A stretch of DNA of 64,000 nt from Aromatoleum toluvorans (GTDB lineage: Bacteria > Pseudomonadota > Gammaproteobacteria > Burkholderiales > Rhodocyclaceae), in the NCBI RefSeq assembly GCF_012910905.1, contig NZ_WTVN01000010.1, forward strand, positions 1-64,000. The letters are read 5' to 3'. Position numbers and translations under genes: made by a program. Position 1 is the stretch's first letter, and each line of letters begins with the position of its first letter. Positions 1-9,117 of this stretch are shown here, piece by piece. The notes under the pieces were generated by a model. It was given only the letters and a program-made list of their open reading frames with translations, did no database searches and was not told the DNA's origin.

Positions 1-123
1 ACTTATGCTCCACGCTTCCTTCCCACGCTCGGTCGCCCTCGCGCAGTTGCGCTTCACTTCGTTCGCTGTGATCAACTTACGGTGGGACTTGCACCCACAG
101 GAGTGCGCCCATGCTGGGCGCAC
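1..123 (-). mobile_element. 5' end of a group II intron (probably class C), cut by window edge
   Basis: Read on the minus strand, the sequence starts GTGCGCCCAGCATGGGCGCAC and continues through CTGTGGGTGCAAGTCCCACC. This fits the GUGYG start and first domain-I helices of bacterial group II introns. It begins directly after the T-run of the hairpin at 128-162. Class C group II introns are known to insert just downstream of intrinsic terminators, so the position supports the call. Only the first ~120 nt are present. The reverse transcriptase ORF and domains V/VI would lie to the left of the window. Confidence 0.6.
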
Positions 124-162
124 AAAAAAACCCGTCGCGGACCGATGGTCCGGGACGGGTTT
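124..162 (-). terminator. Intrinsic terminator of the GlxA-type regulator gene
   Basis: AAACCCGTC/GACGGGTTT plus CGGACC/GGTCCG arms around a GAT loop, with a single G-G mismatch, make a strong hairpin at 128-162. On the minus strand it is followed by a run of seven T (130 to 124). It lies 20 bp past the stop codon of the regulator gene at 182. A group II intron sits at the end of the T-run. Confidence 0.85.
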
Positions 163-181
163 GGTGCGCGTACCTACCGGT

Positions 182-1351
182 TCAGCAGAGCGCGCGACGC
201 GGTACGCTCATCACACTCCCGTAAGTGGCCTCGCCCCTCGCAGCCATGAGCGCGAGTTCGGCGGTCGAGGCCGGCAGGATCGTGTCCTGCGCGTCGTGGC
301 TCTCGTCGGCGATGAACACCTCGCGCCGTCCGCGGGCCCCGCGCGGCACCGGCTCGATGGTCCGCTCGCTGCTCGGCGGCACGCCGAAAAAACCGCGGTA
401 GCACTTCGAGAAATGCGGCGTCGACACGAATCCGCAGGCGGTGGCGACTTCGATGATCATCATCGAGGTCTGCCGCAGCAATTGTCGCGCGCGGTTGATG
501 CGGATCGTCAGGTAATAGCGCGACGGCGAACAGTTCAGGTGCTTGAGGAAGAGCCGCTCCAGCTGCCGCCGTGAAATGCCGGCGATTGCGGCCAGGTCCT
601 CGAGCTCCAGCGGTTCCTCGATGTTCGCCTCCATCAACGCGACGATCTCGAGCAGTTTGGGCTGCGAAGTTCCCAATACGTGGCGCAGCGGGATGCGCTG
701 CTGCTCCTGATCGTTGCGGATGCGCTCGCACATGAACATTTCGGAGATCGCGCCCATCAGCTCGCGCCCGTGCTGCTTGCCGATCAGGTTCAGCATCATG
801 TCGAGCGGGGCCGTCCCGCCGGACGCCGTGAGGCGGTTCGCCTCGATCGTGAACAGGCGGTTCGTCACGAGCACTTTCGGGAAGGCTTCCTGCAAGCCCG
901 AAATGCATTCCCAATGAATGCTCGCGCGGTAACCGTCGAGCAGCCCGGCCTGCGCGAGCGCCCAGGTGCCCGTGCACACGCCGCCGATCAATGCGCCGCG
1001 GCGCGCCTGGGCCTGCAGGAAACCCAGATGGGACTTGCGGATCGCCTGCTGCTGCGCGACGCCGCCACACACGATCACGATGTCCAGATCGTTTGCGGCA
1101 TCCATGGGTGCATCCGGCAGGATGCGCTGGCCATCGCTCGCGCGCACCGGCTCGCCGTTCTCACTCAGCGTGAACCACTGGTAATGCTCTTCCCCGCTCA
1201 AGTGATTGGCCATGCGCAAGGGCTCGATGGCCGAGGAATGCGCGATCAACGTGAAATTGTCGAGCAGCAGAAAACCGATTCGCGTCGGCCCCGCCCCGAT
1301 ACCCCGCTCCGCGACCCTGCCTGCGGCCGCGCTATGGCGCTCGTCTTTCAT
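182..1351 (-). CDS. GlxA-family transcriptional regulator (DJ-1/PfpI + AraC HTH), GbdR/CdhR-like
   Basis: This 389-residue protein has an N-terminal DJ-1/PfpI-like amidotransferase fold (about residues 22-200, nucleophile-elbow motif GGVCTGTW with Cys126). A C-terminal AraC-type double helix-turn-helix follows (about 235-335, with GISRRQLERLF and TPHFSKCYR). This architecture is shared by GbdR and CdhR, activators of glycine betaine and carnitine catabolism. The start at 1351 is chosen because GGAGGAGGGGTA lies directly upstream; a longer reading frame exists but lacks such a site. It is divergent from a porin gene and an MttB-family methyltransferase gene, which makes these its likely targets (inference). 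The ligand cannot be told from sequence. Confidence 0.85.
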   Translation of the reverse strand: MKDERHSAAAGRVAERGIGAGPTRIGFLLLDNFTLIAHSSAIEPLRMANHLSGEEHYQWFTLSENGEPVRASDGQRILPDAPMDAANDLDIVIVCGGVAQQQAIRKSHLGFLQAQARRGALIGGVCTGTWALAQAGLLDGYRASIHWECISGLQEAFPKVLVTNRLFTIEANRLTASGGTAPLDMMLNLIGKQHGRELMGAISEMFMCERIRNDQEQQRIPLRHVLGTSQPKLLEIVALMEANIEEPLELEDLAAIAGISRRQLERLFLKHLNCSPSRYYLTIRINRARQLLRQTSMMIIEVATACGFVSTPHFSKCYRGFFGVPPSSERTIEPVPRGARGRREVFIADESHDAQDTILPASTAELALMAARGEATYGSVMSVPRRALC

Positions 1352-2015
1352 TACCCCTCCTCCAGCGACAACTTTGTCCCAAGCAGGCCGATCTTTTTGC
1401 CGGCCTTGTCGTTTGAATGCCCTCGCACACCGCCCGTGTGCGCCTGGCGTCGCTCGCCCGAAAGTCATACTTGAACTTTCCCGGAGCCATTGCATGCGGT
1501 CGTTTCCGACGGGGAAATAGTGACACTGCGCGCAGGGCTAATCAACTGCGCGGAGCCTTTCGGCTTGTCCCATTACGACAGGTTTTTTGTCGAACGCGAC
1601 ATGCGGCCTCGGCGGGTCCCGTGCGTGCGCGACTGAGGCGAGACTGAGCGGACAAATAGTTCTGCTACGAAGGAAGTGGTGAGAACTCCAGGCAATCAAT
1701 TTGCCCGCGGTGCAGCAATGTTCCCCTTGCGACCTTCGGCATTCTCCCTGCGTCGCGGCTATTGAACCCGAACCGGCACTCCTGTTTCATCTGCCGGCGC
1801 CTCGACGTCAACTCTCGCGCGCGCAACCTGCCCCTTGAGTTTTCCTGCGAGCCAATCGGGTCGGCCGCGCATGTTCGATTCAAGGGATCCCGATGATGCC
1901 GGCCGTCGCAATAACGGGATTCACTGCGACAAGAGGAATGGCGTTTCGACTCAAGCACGTGGCCGGAGTTTTCCATAACTACACAACAACGAGATTCAAC
2001 CAAGGAGGAAGATCA
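1352..2015. promoter_or_regulatory. Divergent intergenic region between regulator and porin, no gene seen
   Basis: This 664 bp stretch separates the divergent GlxA-type regulator and the porin. I see no supported coding sequence. An inverted repeat GTCGCA-N14-TGCGAC at 1905-1930, about 90 bp before the porin start, is a candidate regulator site. This is a visual match only. The region should hold both promoters. Confidence 0.4.
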
Positions 2016-3239
2016 ATGAAGTCTTTGAAGCGTTCATCGTCCGCGTCGCTTATGGTCGTCGCCACCTGTCTTTCCCTGTCGGCCTCGGGGGCACTGGCAC
2101 AGGCTGCGGACTCTCCCCTCAAATTCGACGGAGCCGTGCGGATCCGGGCCGAGCACCTCAGCTGGAATCCCGATCGCAAAGGGACGCTCGAATTCGACAC
2201 GATCCGGCTTGGTTACACATATGACGACGGCCGCTTCATCTCATCGGGCCGCGAACGCTATTACCACTACTCGACTCGTCAGACCGGCGCCGACGAGGGG
2301 GCCAGCCTGTTGATGAATGAATACCTGTGGGCCGGCCTGCGATTCTCGGACAAGAGCGAAGTTCACATCGGCCAGGATCTGGTTCCCTTCGGGACCGGGC
2401 GTTACGCTTCGCACAATTTCTTCGAATCGATGGCGTACTACGCGGGTTACGAGGACACCTTCGCGCTGGGCGTGAAGTACACGCGCAAGGACGGCGGCCT
2501 GAGCACGGCACTGGGCTTCTTCCCGTCCGACGGTGGCCATCTGCTCGGTGCCACGGACAATACCTCGGTGCTCGACGGGTACGACTCGCTCCGCTTCAGC
2601 AACCACCTGATGAAGCCTTACGGGCGGGAGGAGCGGAACACCTTTGTCGGCCGGGTGGCCTACGAATTCGAGATCGGCGGCGGCAAATCGGAGATCGGCG
2701 TTTCCGCACTCAATGGCCAGCTCGCCGCGACCGACTCCGCACTGTCCAAGGGCCGACGCAATGCCCAGGCGATTCATTACACCGGCGAATTCGGCAATTT
2801 CGGCGTAAAGCTCGAGACCATCCGCTACCGCAACAATTTTTCCGGAAACGGCTCGGTCAATGGCAACTGGTGGACGGCATGCAACAACGATTGCGTCATC
2901 ATCGGCTCGTACGGCTTCACCAATCGTCTGGCGGCCAAGGGCAATATCGATATCGTCAGTCTCAGCTACAAGATTCCCGGCTCGATCGGGCCGTTCAGCA
3001 ACTTCCGCGTTTATAACGACTGGAGCCAGTTGAGGAAATCCGCGTCCGGCTTTCAACGCAGCACCCAGAACGTGACGGGCGTCGAATTCGGCAGCGGAGG
3101 CTGGTGGATCATGCTCGACTTCGCCTACGGCAAGAACCAGCCTTATCTCTCACCGGTCTTTGGCGAGGCACTGGCCGCCGGCCGCTCGTCCGACGCATCG
3201 GGAAGGCGCTTCAACGCCAGCATCGGCTACTACTTCTGA
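2016..3239 (+). CDS. Outer-membrane porin
   Basis: This 407-residue protein has a clear signal peptide (basic MKSLKRSSS start, hydrophobic core, cleavage near SASGALA-QA at about residue 30). The rest is a beta-barrel-like pattern of short alternating aromatic strands ending in GYYF, the C-terminal aromatic signature used for outer-membrane insertion. It should form a diffusion channel for small solutes. AAGGAGG lies eight bases before the ATG at 2016, so the in-frame upstream start is rejected. A strong terminator follows the gene. The neighbouring methyltransferase suggests import of a methylated amine or a related small compound, but that is inference from context only. Confidence 0.8.
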   Translation: MKSLKRSSSASLMVVATCLSLSASGALAQAADSPLKFDGAVRIRAEHLSWNPDRKGTLEFDTIRLGYTYDDGRFISSGRERYYHYSTRQTGADEGASLLMNEYLWAGLRFSDKSEVHIGQDLVPFGTGRYASHNFFESMAYYAGYEDTFALGVKYTRKDGGLSTALGFFPSDGGHLLGATDNTSVLDGYDSLRFSNHLMKPYGREERNTFVGRVAYEFEIGGGKSEIGVSALNGQLAATDSALSKGRRNAQAIHYTGEFGNFGVKLETIRYRNNFSGNGSVNGNWWTACNNDCVIIGSYGFTNRLAAKGNIDIVSLSYKIPGSIGPFSNFRVYNDWSQLRKSASGFQRSTQNVTGVEFGSGGWWIMLDFAYGKNQPYLSPVFGEALAAGRSSDASGRRFNASIGYYF

Positions 3240-3277
3240 GCGCAGCCGAAAAGCCTGAAAAAGCCGATTCGAATCAG

Positions 3278-3318
3278 AAGCGATTGTCGCAGTGGGCGGC
3301 AATCGCTTTTTCTTTTTT
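3278..3318 (+). terminator. Intrinsic terminator after the porin gene
   Basis: AAGCGATTGTCGC and GCGGCAATCGCTT form a 13-bp stem with one mismatch around AGTGG, followed by TTTTTCTTTTTT. It lies 38 bp after the porin stop, so the next gene probably has its own promoter in 3319-3460. Confidence 0.85.
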
Positions 3319-3475
3319 CGGCGAGCGATCGGTCGAAAACGGTCTGCCCTGCCCCGCCGGATCGGCATGGCGCAATTCGCTAATCCCGGGTCGCATCGTG
3401 TCATGTCGGCCCCCACCTCCCTCCGCATACTCACAACGACGATGTGTCCGGAACCACACCATGGAGAGCGAGACA

Positions 3476-5038
3476 ATGATTACCACCGAAACCCGCCGGC
3501 GCGGCGGTCGCAGCGGAAGCGAGGCACGCCGGGCGGCGCGCTCACGCGGGCAAGGCGCGAGTGTGCCGTACGTCACCCGCAAGGTTCCCTTCTACGAAGT
3601 GCTCAACGAAGAAGGGCTCTCGATCATCGAGCACAACGCCGACACGATCCTCGAGGAAATCGGCATCGACTTCCGCGATGACCCGGAAGCGCTGCAGATC
3701 TGGCGCGACGCGGGGGCCGACGTGCAGGGCGAACGGGTGCGCATGCCGCGCGGCATGTGCCGCAAGCTGATCCAGGAGAATGCGCCGCGCGAGTTCACGC
3801 AGATCGCCCGCAACCCGGAACGCAGCGTGCGCATCGGCGGCGCCAACACGGTCTTCGTGCCTGCCTATGGCTGCCCCTTCATCCACAACCTCGACGACGG
3901 ACGCCGCTACGGCACCATCGAGGACTTCCGCAATTTCGTGAAGCTCGCCTACCTGTCGCCCAGTCTCCATCACTCGGGCGGCACGATCTGCGAGCCGGTC
4001 GACCTGCCGGTCAACAAGCGGCACTTCGACATGGTCTACAGCCACATGAAGTATTCCGACAAGTGCTTCATGGGCTCGGTGACCCACCCCGATCGCGCGA
4101 AGGACACGGTCGAGATGGCGAAAATCCTGTTCGGCGACCAGTGGATCGACCCCGAGACGGGCCGGCCGCGCACCGCGGTGATCAACCTGATAAACGCCAA
4201 CTCGCCGATGACCTTCGACGACACGATGCTCGGCGCAGCAAAGGTCTATGCGCGCAACAACCAGGCCTGCGTCGTCACCCCGTTCATCCTCGCCGGCGCG
4301 ATGTCGCCGGTGACCGTCGCCGGCACGGCCGCGCAGACGCTCGCCGAGGCGATGGCCGGCATGGCCTTCGTCCAGCTCGTCAATCCCGGTGCGCCGGTGG
4401 TGTTCGGCAGCTTCGCGAGCTCGATGTCGATGCAGTCCGGCGCGCCGACCTTCGGCACGCCCGAACCCGCACTGGTGCTGTACGTGATGGCCAACCTCGC
4501 GCGCCGCCTCGGCGTGCCCTTCCGCTCGGGCGGCTCGCTCACGGCCTCGAAGGTCCCGGACGCGCAGGCCGCGAGTGAAAGCGCGAACACCCTGCTGCCG
4601 ACCGCGCTCGCGGGCGTGAACTTCGCGCTGCATACCGCGGGCTGGCTCGAAGGCGGTCTGGCGATGGGCTACGAGAAGTTCATCATGGACGCCGACCAGG
4701 CCGGCATGATGCAGATCCTGATGGGCGGCGTCGATCTGTCCGAAAACGGCCAGGCGATGGATGCGATCCGCGACGTCGGCCCGGGCAAGCACTTCCTCGG
4801 CTGCGCCCACACCCAGGCGAACTTCGAGAACGCCTTCTACCGCTCACCCATCGCGGACAACAACAGCTTCGAGCAATGGGACGCCGAGGGCCGCCTCGAC
4901 ATGGCCCAGCGCGCCAACGCGCGCTGGAAGAGGATGCTCGCCGAGTACGAGGCGCCCGAGCTCGACCCCGCGGTCGACGAGGCCCTGCAGGCCTACATGC
5001 GTCGGCGCAAGGAGTCCTTCCCCGACTCGAATACCTGA
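3476..5038 (+). CDS. MttB-family (trimethylamine/glycine-betaine-type) corrinoid methyltransferase, no pyrrolysine codon
   Basis: This 520-residue protein belongs to the MttB superfamily (TIM barrel). Conserved stretches include NADTILEEIGIDF near the N-terminus, YSDKCFMGSV, NANSPMTFDD, PFILAGAMSPVT and GSFASSMSMQSGAPTFGTPE. True trimethylamine MttB carries an in-frame amber codon read as pyrrolysine. This gene has none, so it belongs to the non-Pyl group that includes the glycine betaine methyltransferase MtgB. These enzymes pass a methyl group to a corrinoid protein; no such protein gene is seen here. The ATG at 3476 fits a GGAG that itself overlaps an upstream in-frame ATG at 3461. Residues 1-25 are basic and probably disordered. 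Substrate unknown. Confidence 0.8.
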   Translation: MITTETRRRGGRSGSEARRAARSRGQGASVPYVTRKVPFYEVLNEEGLSIIEHNADTILEEIGIDFRDDPEALQIWRDAGADVQGERVRMPRGMCRKLIQENAPREFTQIARNPERSVRIGGANTVFVPAYGCPFIHNLDDGRRYGTIEDFRNFVKLAYLSPSLHHSGGTICEPVDLPVNKRHFDMVYSHMKYSDKCFMGSVTHPDRAKDTVEMAKILFGDQWIDPETGRPRTAVINLINANSPMTFDDTMLGAAKVYARNNQACVVTPFILAGAMSPVTVAGTAAQTLAEAMAGMAFVQLVNPGAPVVFGSFASSMSMQSGAPTFGTPEPALVLYVMANLARRLGVPFRSGGSLTASKVPDAQAASESANTLLPTALAGVNFALHTAGWLEGGLAMGYEKFIMDADQAGMMQILMGGVDLSENGQAMDAIRDVGPGKHFLGCAHTQANFENAFYRSPIADNNSFEQWDAEGRLDMAQRANARWKRMLAEYEAPELDPAVDEALQAYMRRRKESFPDSNT

Positions 5039-5100
5039 ACGACGACCGGCCCGACGCGCCGGCGATTGCGTGACGTGTCGGCAATCGGGATAATTTGTCC

Positions 5101-5255
5101 CGTCACAGCAAAACGGAACACGGTGCAAATCCGTGGCGGGCCCGCCGCTGTAATCGGGGACGGATGCCGCACATGCCACTGCCCAGGGGAAACAGACCCG
5201 GCGGGAAGGCGCGGCGAATCCGGCTGATCCGAAAGCCAGAAGACCTGCTGTGACG
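5101..5255 (+). promoter_or_regulatory. Cobalamin (B12) riboswitch
   Basis: The closing helix P1 is CGTCACAGCA (5101-5110) with TGCTGTGACG (5246-5255). Inside are the class hallmarks: GGTGCAAATCCGTG, GCCGCTGTAATCGGGGACGG, TGCCACTG, GGGAAGGCGCGGCG and the B12 box AGCCAGAAGACCTGCT. It precedes cobT and is followed by an intrinsic terminator, so it should shut off cobT by premature termination when adenosylcobalamin is abundant. Confidence 0.95.
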
Positions 5256-5277
5256 TGGTACAGGGAGCCTATGGACA

Positions 5278-5332
5278 GGGCTTCGCGGTTGCATTCCGTC
5301 GGGATGCGGCCGCGAGGCCCTTTTTCTTTTTC
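5278..5332 (+). terminator. Riboswitch-controlled intrinsic terminator
   Basis: GGGCTTCGCGG(TT)GCATTCC pairs with GGGATGC(GG)CCGCGAGGCCC around a GTC loop (5278-5320), followed by TTTTTCTTTTT. It lies between the B12 aptamer and the cobT start and is the expression platform of the riboswitch. Confidence 0.9.
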
Positions 5333-5341
5333 CATTACCGG

Positions 5342-6391
5342 ATGAATCGGATGCATTCTGAATTTTCCTTGCTTGCCCCGGATCGGGCATTGGCCGCTGC
5401 CCTGCAGCAAAAGATCGATCGCAAGACCAAACCGCTCGGCGCCCTCGGCCTTCTGGAAGGCCTCGGACTCAGGATCGGGCTGGTGCAGCAGAGCCTCACC
5501 CCCGCGCTCAGGAACCCTCACGTGATCGTCTTCGCCGGCGACCATGGTGCGGCCAGGGCGGGCGTGTCGGCCTACCCGCAGGACGTGACCTGGCAGATGG
5601 TCGAGAATTTCCTGGCCGGCGGCGCAGGCATCAATGTTTTTGCCCGCCAGAACGGCCTCGGGCTGACCGTGGTCGATGCCGGCGTGGCGCATGATTTCGG
5701 GCCGCGCCCGGGGCTGGTCGACGCCAAGATGGGGCCGGGAACGAAAAATTACCTGGAAGAGCCGGCGATGACCCGGGCCGAGTGCGCCACCGCCATGCAG
5801 CGTGGCGCCGGCATCATCCGCACGCTGGCCGCGGACGGCTGCAATATCGTCGGCTTCGGCGAAATGGGCATCGGCAACACCGCCGCCGCCTCGCTCATTA
5901 CCCACTGCCTGACCGGAACGCCGCTGGCTGATTGCATCGGGCGCGGCACCGGCCTCGACGACGCCGGCGTTGCCCGCAAGCACCAGTTGCTGGAAAAGGC
6001 CCTCGCCCGCACCGGCAGGGTGGACGATCCGCTGTCGGTGCTTGCCGAATTCGGCGGCTTCGAAATCGCCATGATGGCGGGGGCCATGTTGGCGGCCGCC
6101 CGAGCCGGGATGGTGCTGCTGATCGACGGTTTCATCGTCGGCTCGGCCGCCTTGACGGCCGCCCGCCTCGCCCCGGCCATCACCGAGTACTGCATCTTCT
6201 GCCACCGTTCGGCCGAACCCGGCCACGTTGCCCAGCTGACTGCCCTCGGTGCGCAACCGCTCATCGACCTCGGCTTGCGCCTGGGCGAAGGGACCGGTAC
6301 TGCGCTTGCCTATCCACTGGTGCAGGCAGCCGTCAATTTTGTCAATGAGATGGCGAGCTTCGAGTCGGCTGGCGTTTCAGACAAGGAGTGA
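5342..6391 (+). CDS. cobT: Nicotinate-nucleotide--dimethylbenzimidazole phosphoribosyltransferase
   Basis: This 349-residue protein, the usual length for CobT, makes alpha-ribazole phosphate from dimethylbenzimidazole and nicotinate mononucleotide for the lower ligand of cobalamin. Family landmarks are KTKPLGALG near residue 30, [26 protein letters not shown] and the C-terminal GEGTGTALA, which holds the catalytic Glu. The ATG at 5342 lies past the riboswitch terminator; an upstream in-frame start would fall inside the terminator and is rejected. A second ATG at 5351 is possible. The next gene faces it. In this window the obvious consumer of B12 is the two-subunit acyl-CoA mutase at 22.6-24.6 kb, and perhaps the MttB-type gene. 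Confidence 0.93.
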   Translation: MNRMHSEFSLLAPDRALAAALQQKIDRKTKPLGALGLLEGLGLRIGLVQQSLTPALRNPHVIVFAGDHGAARAGVSAYPQDVTWQMVENFLAGGAGINVFARQNGLGLTVVDAGVAHDFGPRPGLVDAKMGPGTKNYLEEPAMTRAECATAMQRGAGIIRTLAADGCNIVGFGEMGIGNTAAASLITHCLTGTPLADCIGRGTGLDDAGVARKHQLLEKALARTGRVDDPLSVLAEFGGFEIAMMAGAMLAAARAGMVLLIDGFIVGSAALTAARLAPAITEYCIFCHRSAEPGHVAQLTALGAQPLIDLGLRLGEGTGTALAYPLVQAAVNFVNEMASFESAGVSDKE

Positions 6392-6417
6392 TGTGGGGAG
6401 TCCTGACTGCCCGGCGT

Positions 6418-9084
6418 TCAATCCAGAATTCCGAGCAGTCTTGCCCGGTCGACAGCGTGCCGCCGATTCGCTGCATTCAGTTTCGACAGCAGGTTCCTCA
6501 TATGCCACTTGATCGTTTCGGGGCCGACGTCGAGGATGTTGGCGATTTCCTTGTTCGTGCGCCCGTGCGCGAGCGCACCGAGGATCTCCATTTCCCGCGC
6601 CGACAGCTGTGCGGCGCGCTGTTTGGCGGCAGCCGCTTTCGGCGCGGTCGTTTCCGGCATCCAGCCGACGCGGCAGCGCTCCGTGGCGCGTTCGACGAAC
6701 GCCGCAGAGATGCCCGCCACGGTGCCGCCGGAGCGGTCGAGTTCGGGCAGCACGTCGAGTGCGCCGGGCCAGTCGTCGGCGAGCACGCGCACGAGGCCGA
6801 ACGACTCCGCGAGACTCAAGGCTTCGGCGAGCAGCCGCGGGCCTTCGTCGTCGTCGCGCAGCCCGCTCGAGCGCAGGATGCGGACAGCGAGTTGGTCCCG
6901 GCCGCGCCGTAGCCGCGCGGCGATCTCGGCGGCATGGTCGAGCGCCGCGAGTGCGGCAGTGTCTTCATGGTCGAGCAAGGCGACGCGCGCGGCAGCGATC
7001 TCGCGGATCAGCCGCAGCTCCGCTTCGAGGCCTCGGTCGGGGCGCGCGGGATCGCCGACGATCGTGTCGAGAGCGTTCATCAGCATCCGGCACGATACGA
7101 GCCGGTTGCGCACTGCGTGCTGGCGAATCTGCTCGCCCAGGCTCGCCGCTACGAGGCGCGGCTGGCCGCGCAGTTCGCCGATCGCGGCGAGGCTGTTGAG
7201 CGCGTCGAACGCCTTGCCTTCACTGCCCTTCTGGCTCTCGTAGCGCGCGAGGGTCAGGTACGCGAGGATCACTGCGTCGGGCAGCGCCGCCTGCTCGATC
7301 AGGTCGAGGCGGTTTGCGAGCAGCGCGCGGGACTCGTCCTCGGCGCCGAGTTCCCAGTTTGCCGCCGCGAGCCCCGCGGCGTGGATCGCCGCCGGCATCG
7401 AGCGCCAGCCCGTCGTGGCTTCGGCGCGCTCGAGCGCAGCACCGAAGACCGTCGCCGCCTCCCTCGCCTGCCCTTCAACCAGGTAGCTCAGGCCGACGGC
7501 AAACGCGCCGTAGATGGAATCGTAGAAGCTGCGCGCGACGCGTCCGTGGCCGTCCGAGATCTGCTGGTAGTAGCGCGCCCGCTCGGGAAAACCGCTATGG
7601 ATGGCGATGAAGGACAGCGTGTTGCAATACAGCGGCCCGAGGGCGGGATCGTAGCTGTCGATGCAGCCGCGCGCGCGCTGGTAGTCGTCGCAGTGGATCG
7701 CCGCCGCCGAGCGCACGATATTCGCCTGCAGGATGACTTCCGGTGTGACGCCGGGCCGAGCGAGGATCACGTCAACGAGCCGCTCGGCGTCCTGCGGCCG
7801 GTAGCACAGCGCGCACGCCCACGCGGCGGTGAGCTGGATTCCCTCGTGCCGCGTGAACTCCTCGGGCGGCAGGCGGTCGAGCCACGCCAGCACCTCGACG
7901 ATGCGCCCCTGCACGCCGAGGTAGCGCACGCGCTTCTCGATCCAGTCCATCGCCTGCGCACGCAATCCGCCCAGGAACGCGTGCTCGGCCGCATGTTCCA
8001 GCATGTCGTGCGCAGCGAACCATTCGGCGGCCTTTGCGTGCAGCGCCCGCCGCTCGTCGGCCGGCAACTCCTTGGCAAGGCTCGCGAGGTATTCGCGGAA
8101 CAGCGGATGCATCCGGTAGACGTCGCCGCCGTCGACGGACATCACGAGGCCGGTCTGCTGCTCGAGCCGTGCGAGGATCTCGGCCGCGTCGACTCCCCCG
8201 CCGAGCGCCGCGCACAGGCTCGGATGCAGGGTCTCGAGCAGCGACGCGCGCACGAGCATCGCGACAGCGCTCCCATCGAGACTTTCGAGCACGAACTGGG
8301 AGAAATAGCGTGCGATATCGCCTGTAGCGCCGGACAGTCCTGCGACCGTGCCGGCGACGTCGCTGCGTCTGGCCATTGCAGAGGTGACGATCTGCAGCGC
8401 CATCGGCCACCCTTCGGTGCGCTCGTGCAGCCGTGCGCAGGTCTCGATGTCGATGCCGTCGCCCAGCCGCCGACGCAGGAAGGCAGCGGTGTCCTCGAGG
8501 CGCAGTCGCAGGTCCTCGGTGACGAACTGCGTGTAGAGTCCGTGCGCACGCAGCTCCTCGACCGGGAACGGCGGGTCGGTGCGCGAGCTGACGACGAGGT
8601 GGAAATTCGGCGGCGCGTTCGTCACCAGGTAATAGATGAAGTCGATCGCGTTGCGGTCGGCAAGCTGGTGCAGGTCGTCGATCAGGAGATAGGTCGGACG
8701 TGCGAGCTCGTGCATCTGCACGAGCAGTTCGCTCGCGGCCCAGAGATCCGCGCCAGCCTGGTCGAACGCGCACGCCGGCAGTTCGAGCCCGACGGCGGTG
8801 CTCAGCGAAGCGAGCACCGCCGCTGCGACGCTCGCACCGTCGTCGGTCGCCTCGATCGTCAGCCAGCCGACAGCCCCGCCGTCCGCGAGCAGCTCGCGGC
8901 GCAGCTGCACGAGCAGCGAGGTCTTGCCGAAACCTGCAAGCGAGGTCACCGCGACGAGCGGTTGCTCGACTGCCTCGCGCAGCTGCGCGAGGAGGCGCGG
9001 CGGCGCGACCGCCTGCTTCGCCGAATGCGGCGGCATCGTCTTCAGGGCGAGACGATACGGGATGACGGCGGCGCTCTTCTTCAT
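6418..9084 (-). CDS. MalT-like LuxR-family ATPase regulator (STAND)
   Basis: This 888-residue protein has an N-terminal NTPase with Walker A SLAGFGKTSL (about residue 50) and a Walker-B-like YLLIDDLH (about 135). A long helical, TPR-like middle region and a C-terminal LuxR HTH follow (LSAREMEILGALAHGRTNKEIA and NLLSKLNAANR, last ~60 residues). MalT-type proteins bind an inducer in the TPR part and oligomerise with ATP. It is the last gene of a leftward five-gene set, 33 bp after the zinc-ribbon gene, so it may be co-expressed with the beta-oxidation genes it could regulate. The ribosome site before ATG 9084 is weak. Inducer unknown. Confidence 0.85.
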   Translation of the reverse strand: MKKSAAVIPYRLALKTMPPHSAKQAVAPPRLLAQLREAVEQPLVAVTSLAGFGKTSLLVQLRRELLADGGAVGWLTIEATDDGASVAAAVLASLSTAVGLELPACAFDQAGADLWAASELLVQMHELARPTYLLIDDLHQLADRNAIDFIYYLVTNAPPNFHLVVSSRTDPPFPVEELRAHGLYTQFVTEDLRLRLEDTAAFLRRRLGDGIDIETCARLHERTEGWPMALQIVTSAMARRSDVAGTVAGLSGATGDIARYFSQFVLESLDGSAVAMLVRASLLETLHPSLCAALGGGVDAAEILARLEQQTGLVMSVDGGDVYRMHPLFREYLASLAKELPADERRALHAKAAEWFAAHDMLEHAAEHAFLGGLRAQAMDWIEKRVRYLGVQGRIVEVLAWLDRLPPEEFTRHEGIQLTAAWACALCYRPQDAERLVDVILARPGVTPEVILQANIVRSAAAIHCDDYQRARGCIDSYDPALGPLYCNTLSFIAIHSGFPERARYYQQISDGHGRVARSFYDSIYGAFAVGLSYLVEGQAREAATVFGAALERAEATTGWRSMPAAIHAAGLAAANWELGAEDESRALLANRLDLIEQAALPDAVILAYLTLARYESQKGSEGKAFDALNSLAAIGELRGQPRLVAASLGEQIRQHAVRNRLVSCRMLMNALDTIVGDPARPDRGLEAELRLIREIAAARVALLDHEDTAALAALDHAAEIAARLRRGRDQLAVRILRSSGLRDDDEGPRLLAEALSLAESFGLVRVLADDWPGALDVLPELDRSGGTVAGISAAFVERATERCRVGWMPETTAPKAAAAKQRAAQLSAREMEILGALAHGRTNKEIANILDVGPETIKWHMRNLLSKLNAANRRHAVDRARLLGILD

Positions 9085-9117
9085 TGGCTCAGGGTGATCG
9101 GCTGTGTTCAGGACATC

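Noticed and set aside
3542-4810. Long open frame on the minus strand opposite the methyltransferase gene
   Set aside because: It is a high-GC shadow with His/Arg/Val-rich low-complexity translation, no ribosome site and no family likeness. Many similar shadows opposite other genes were left out.
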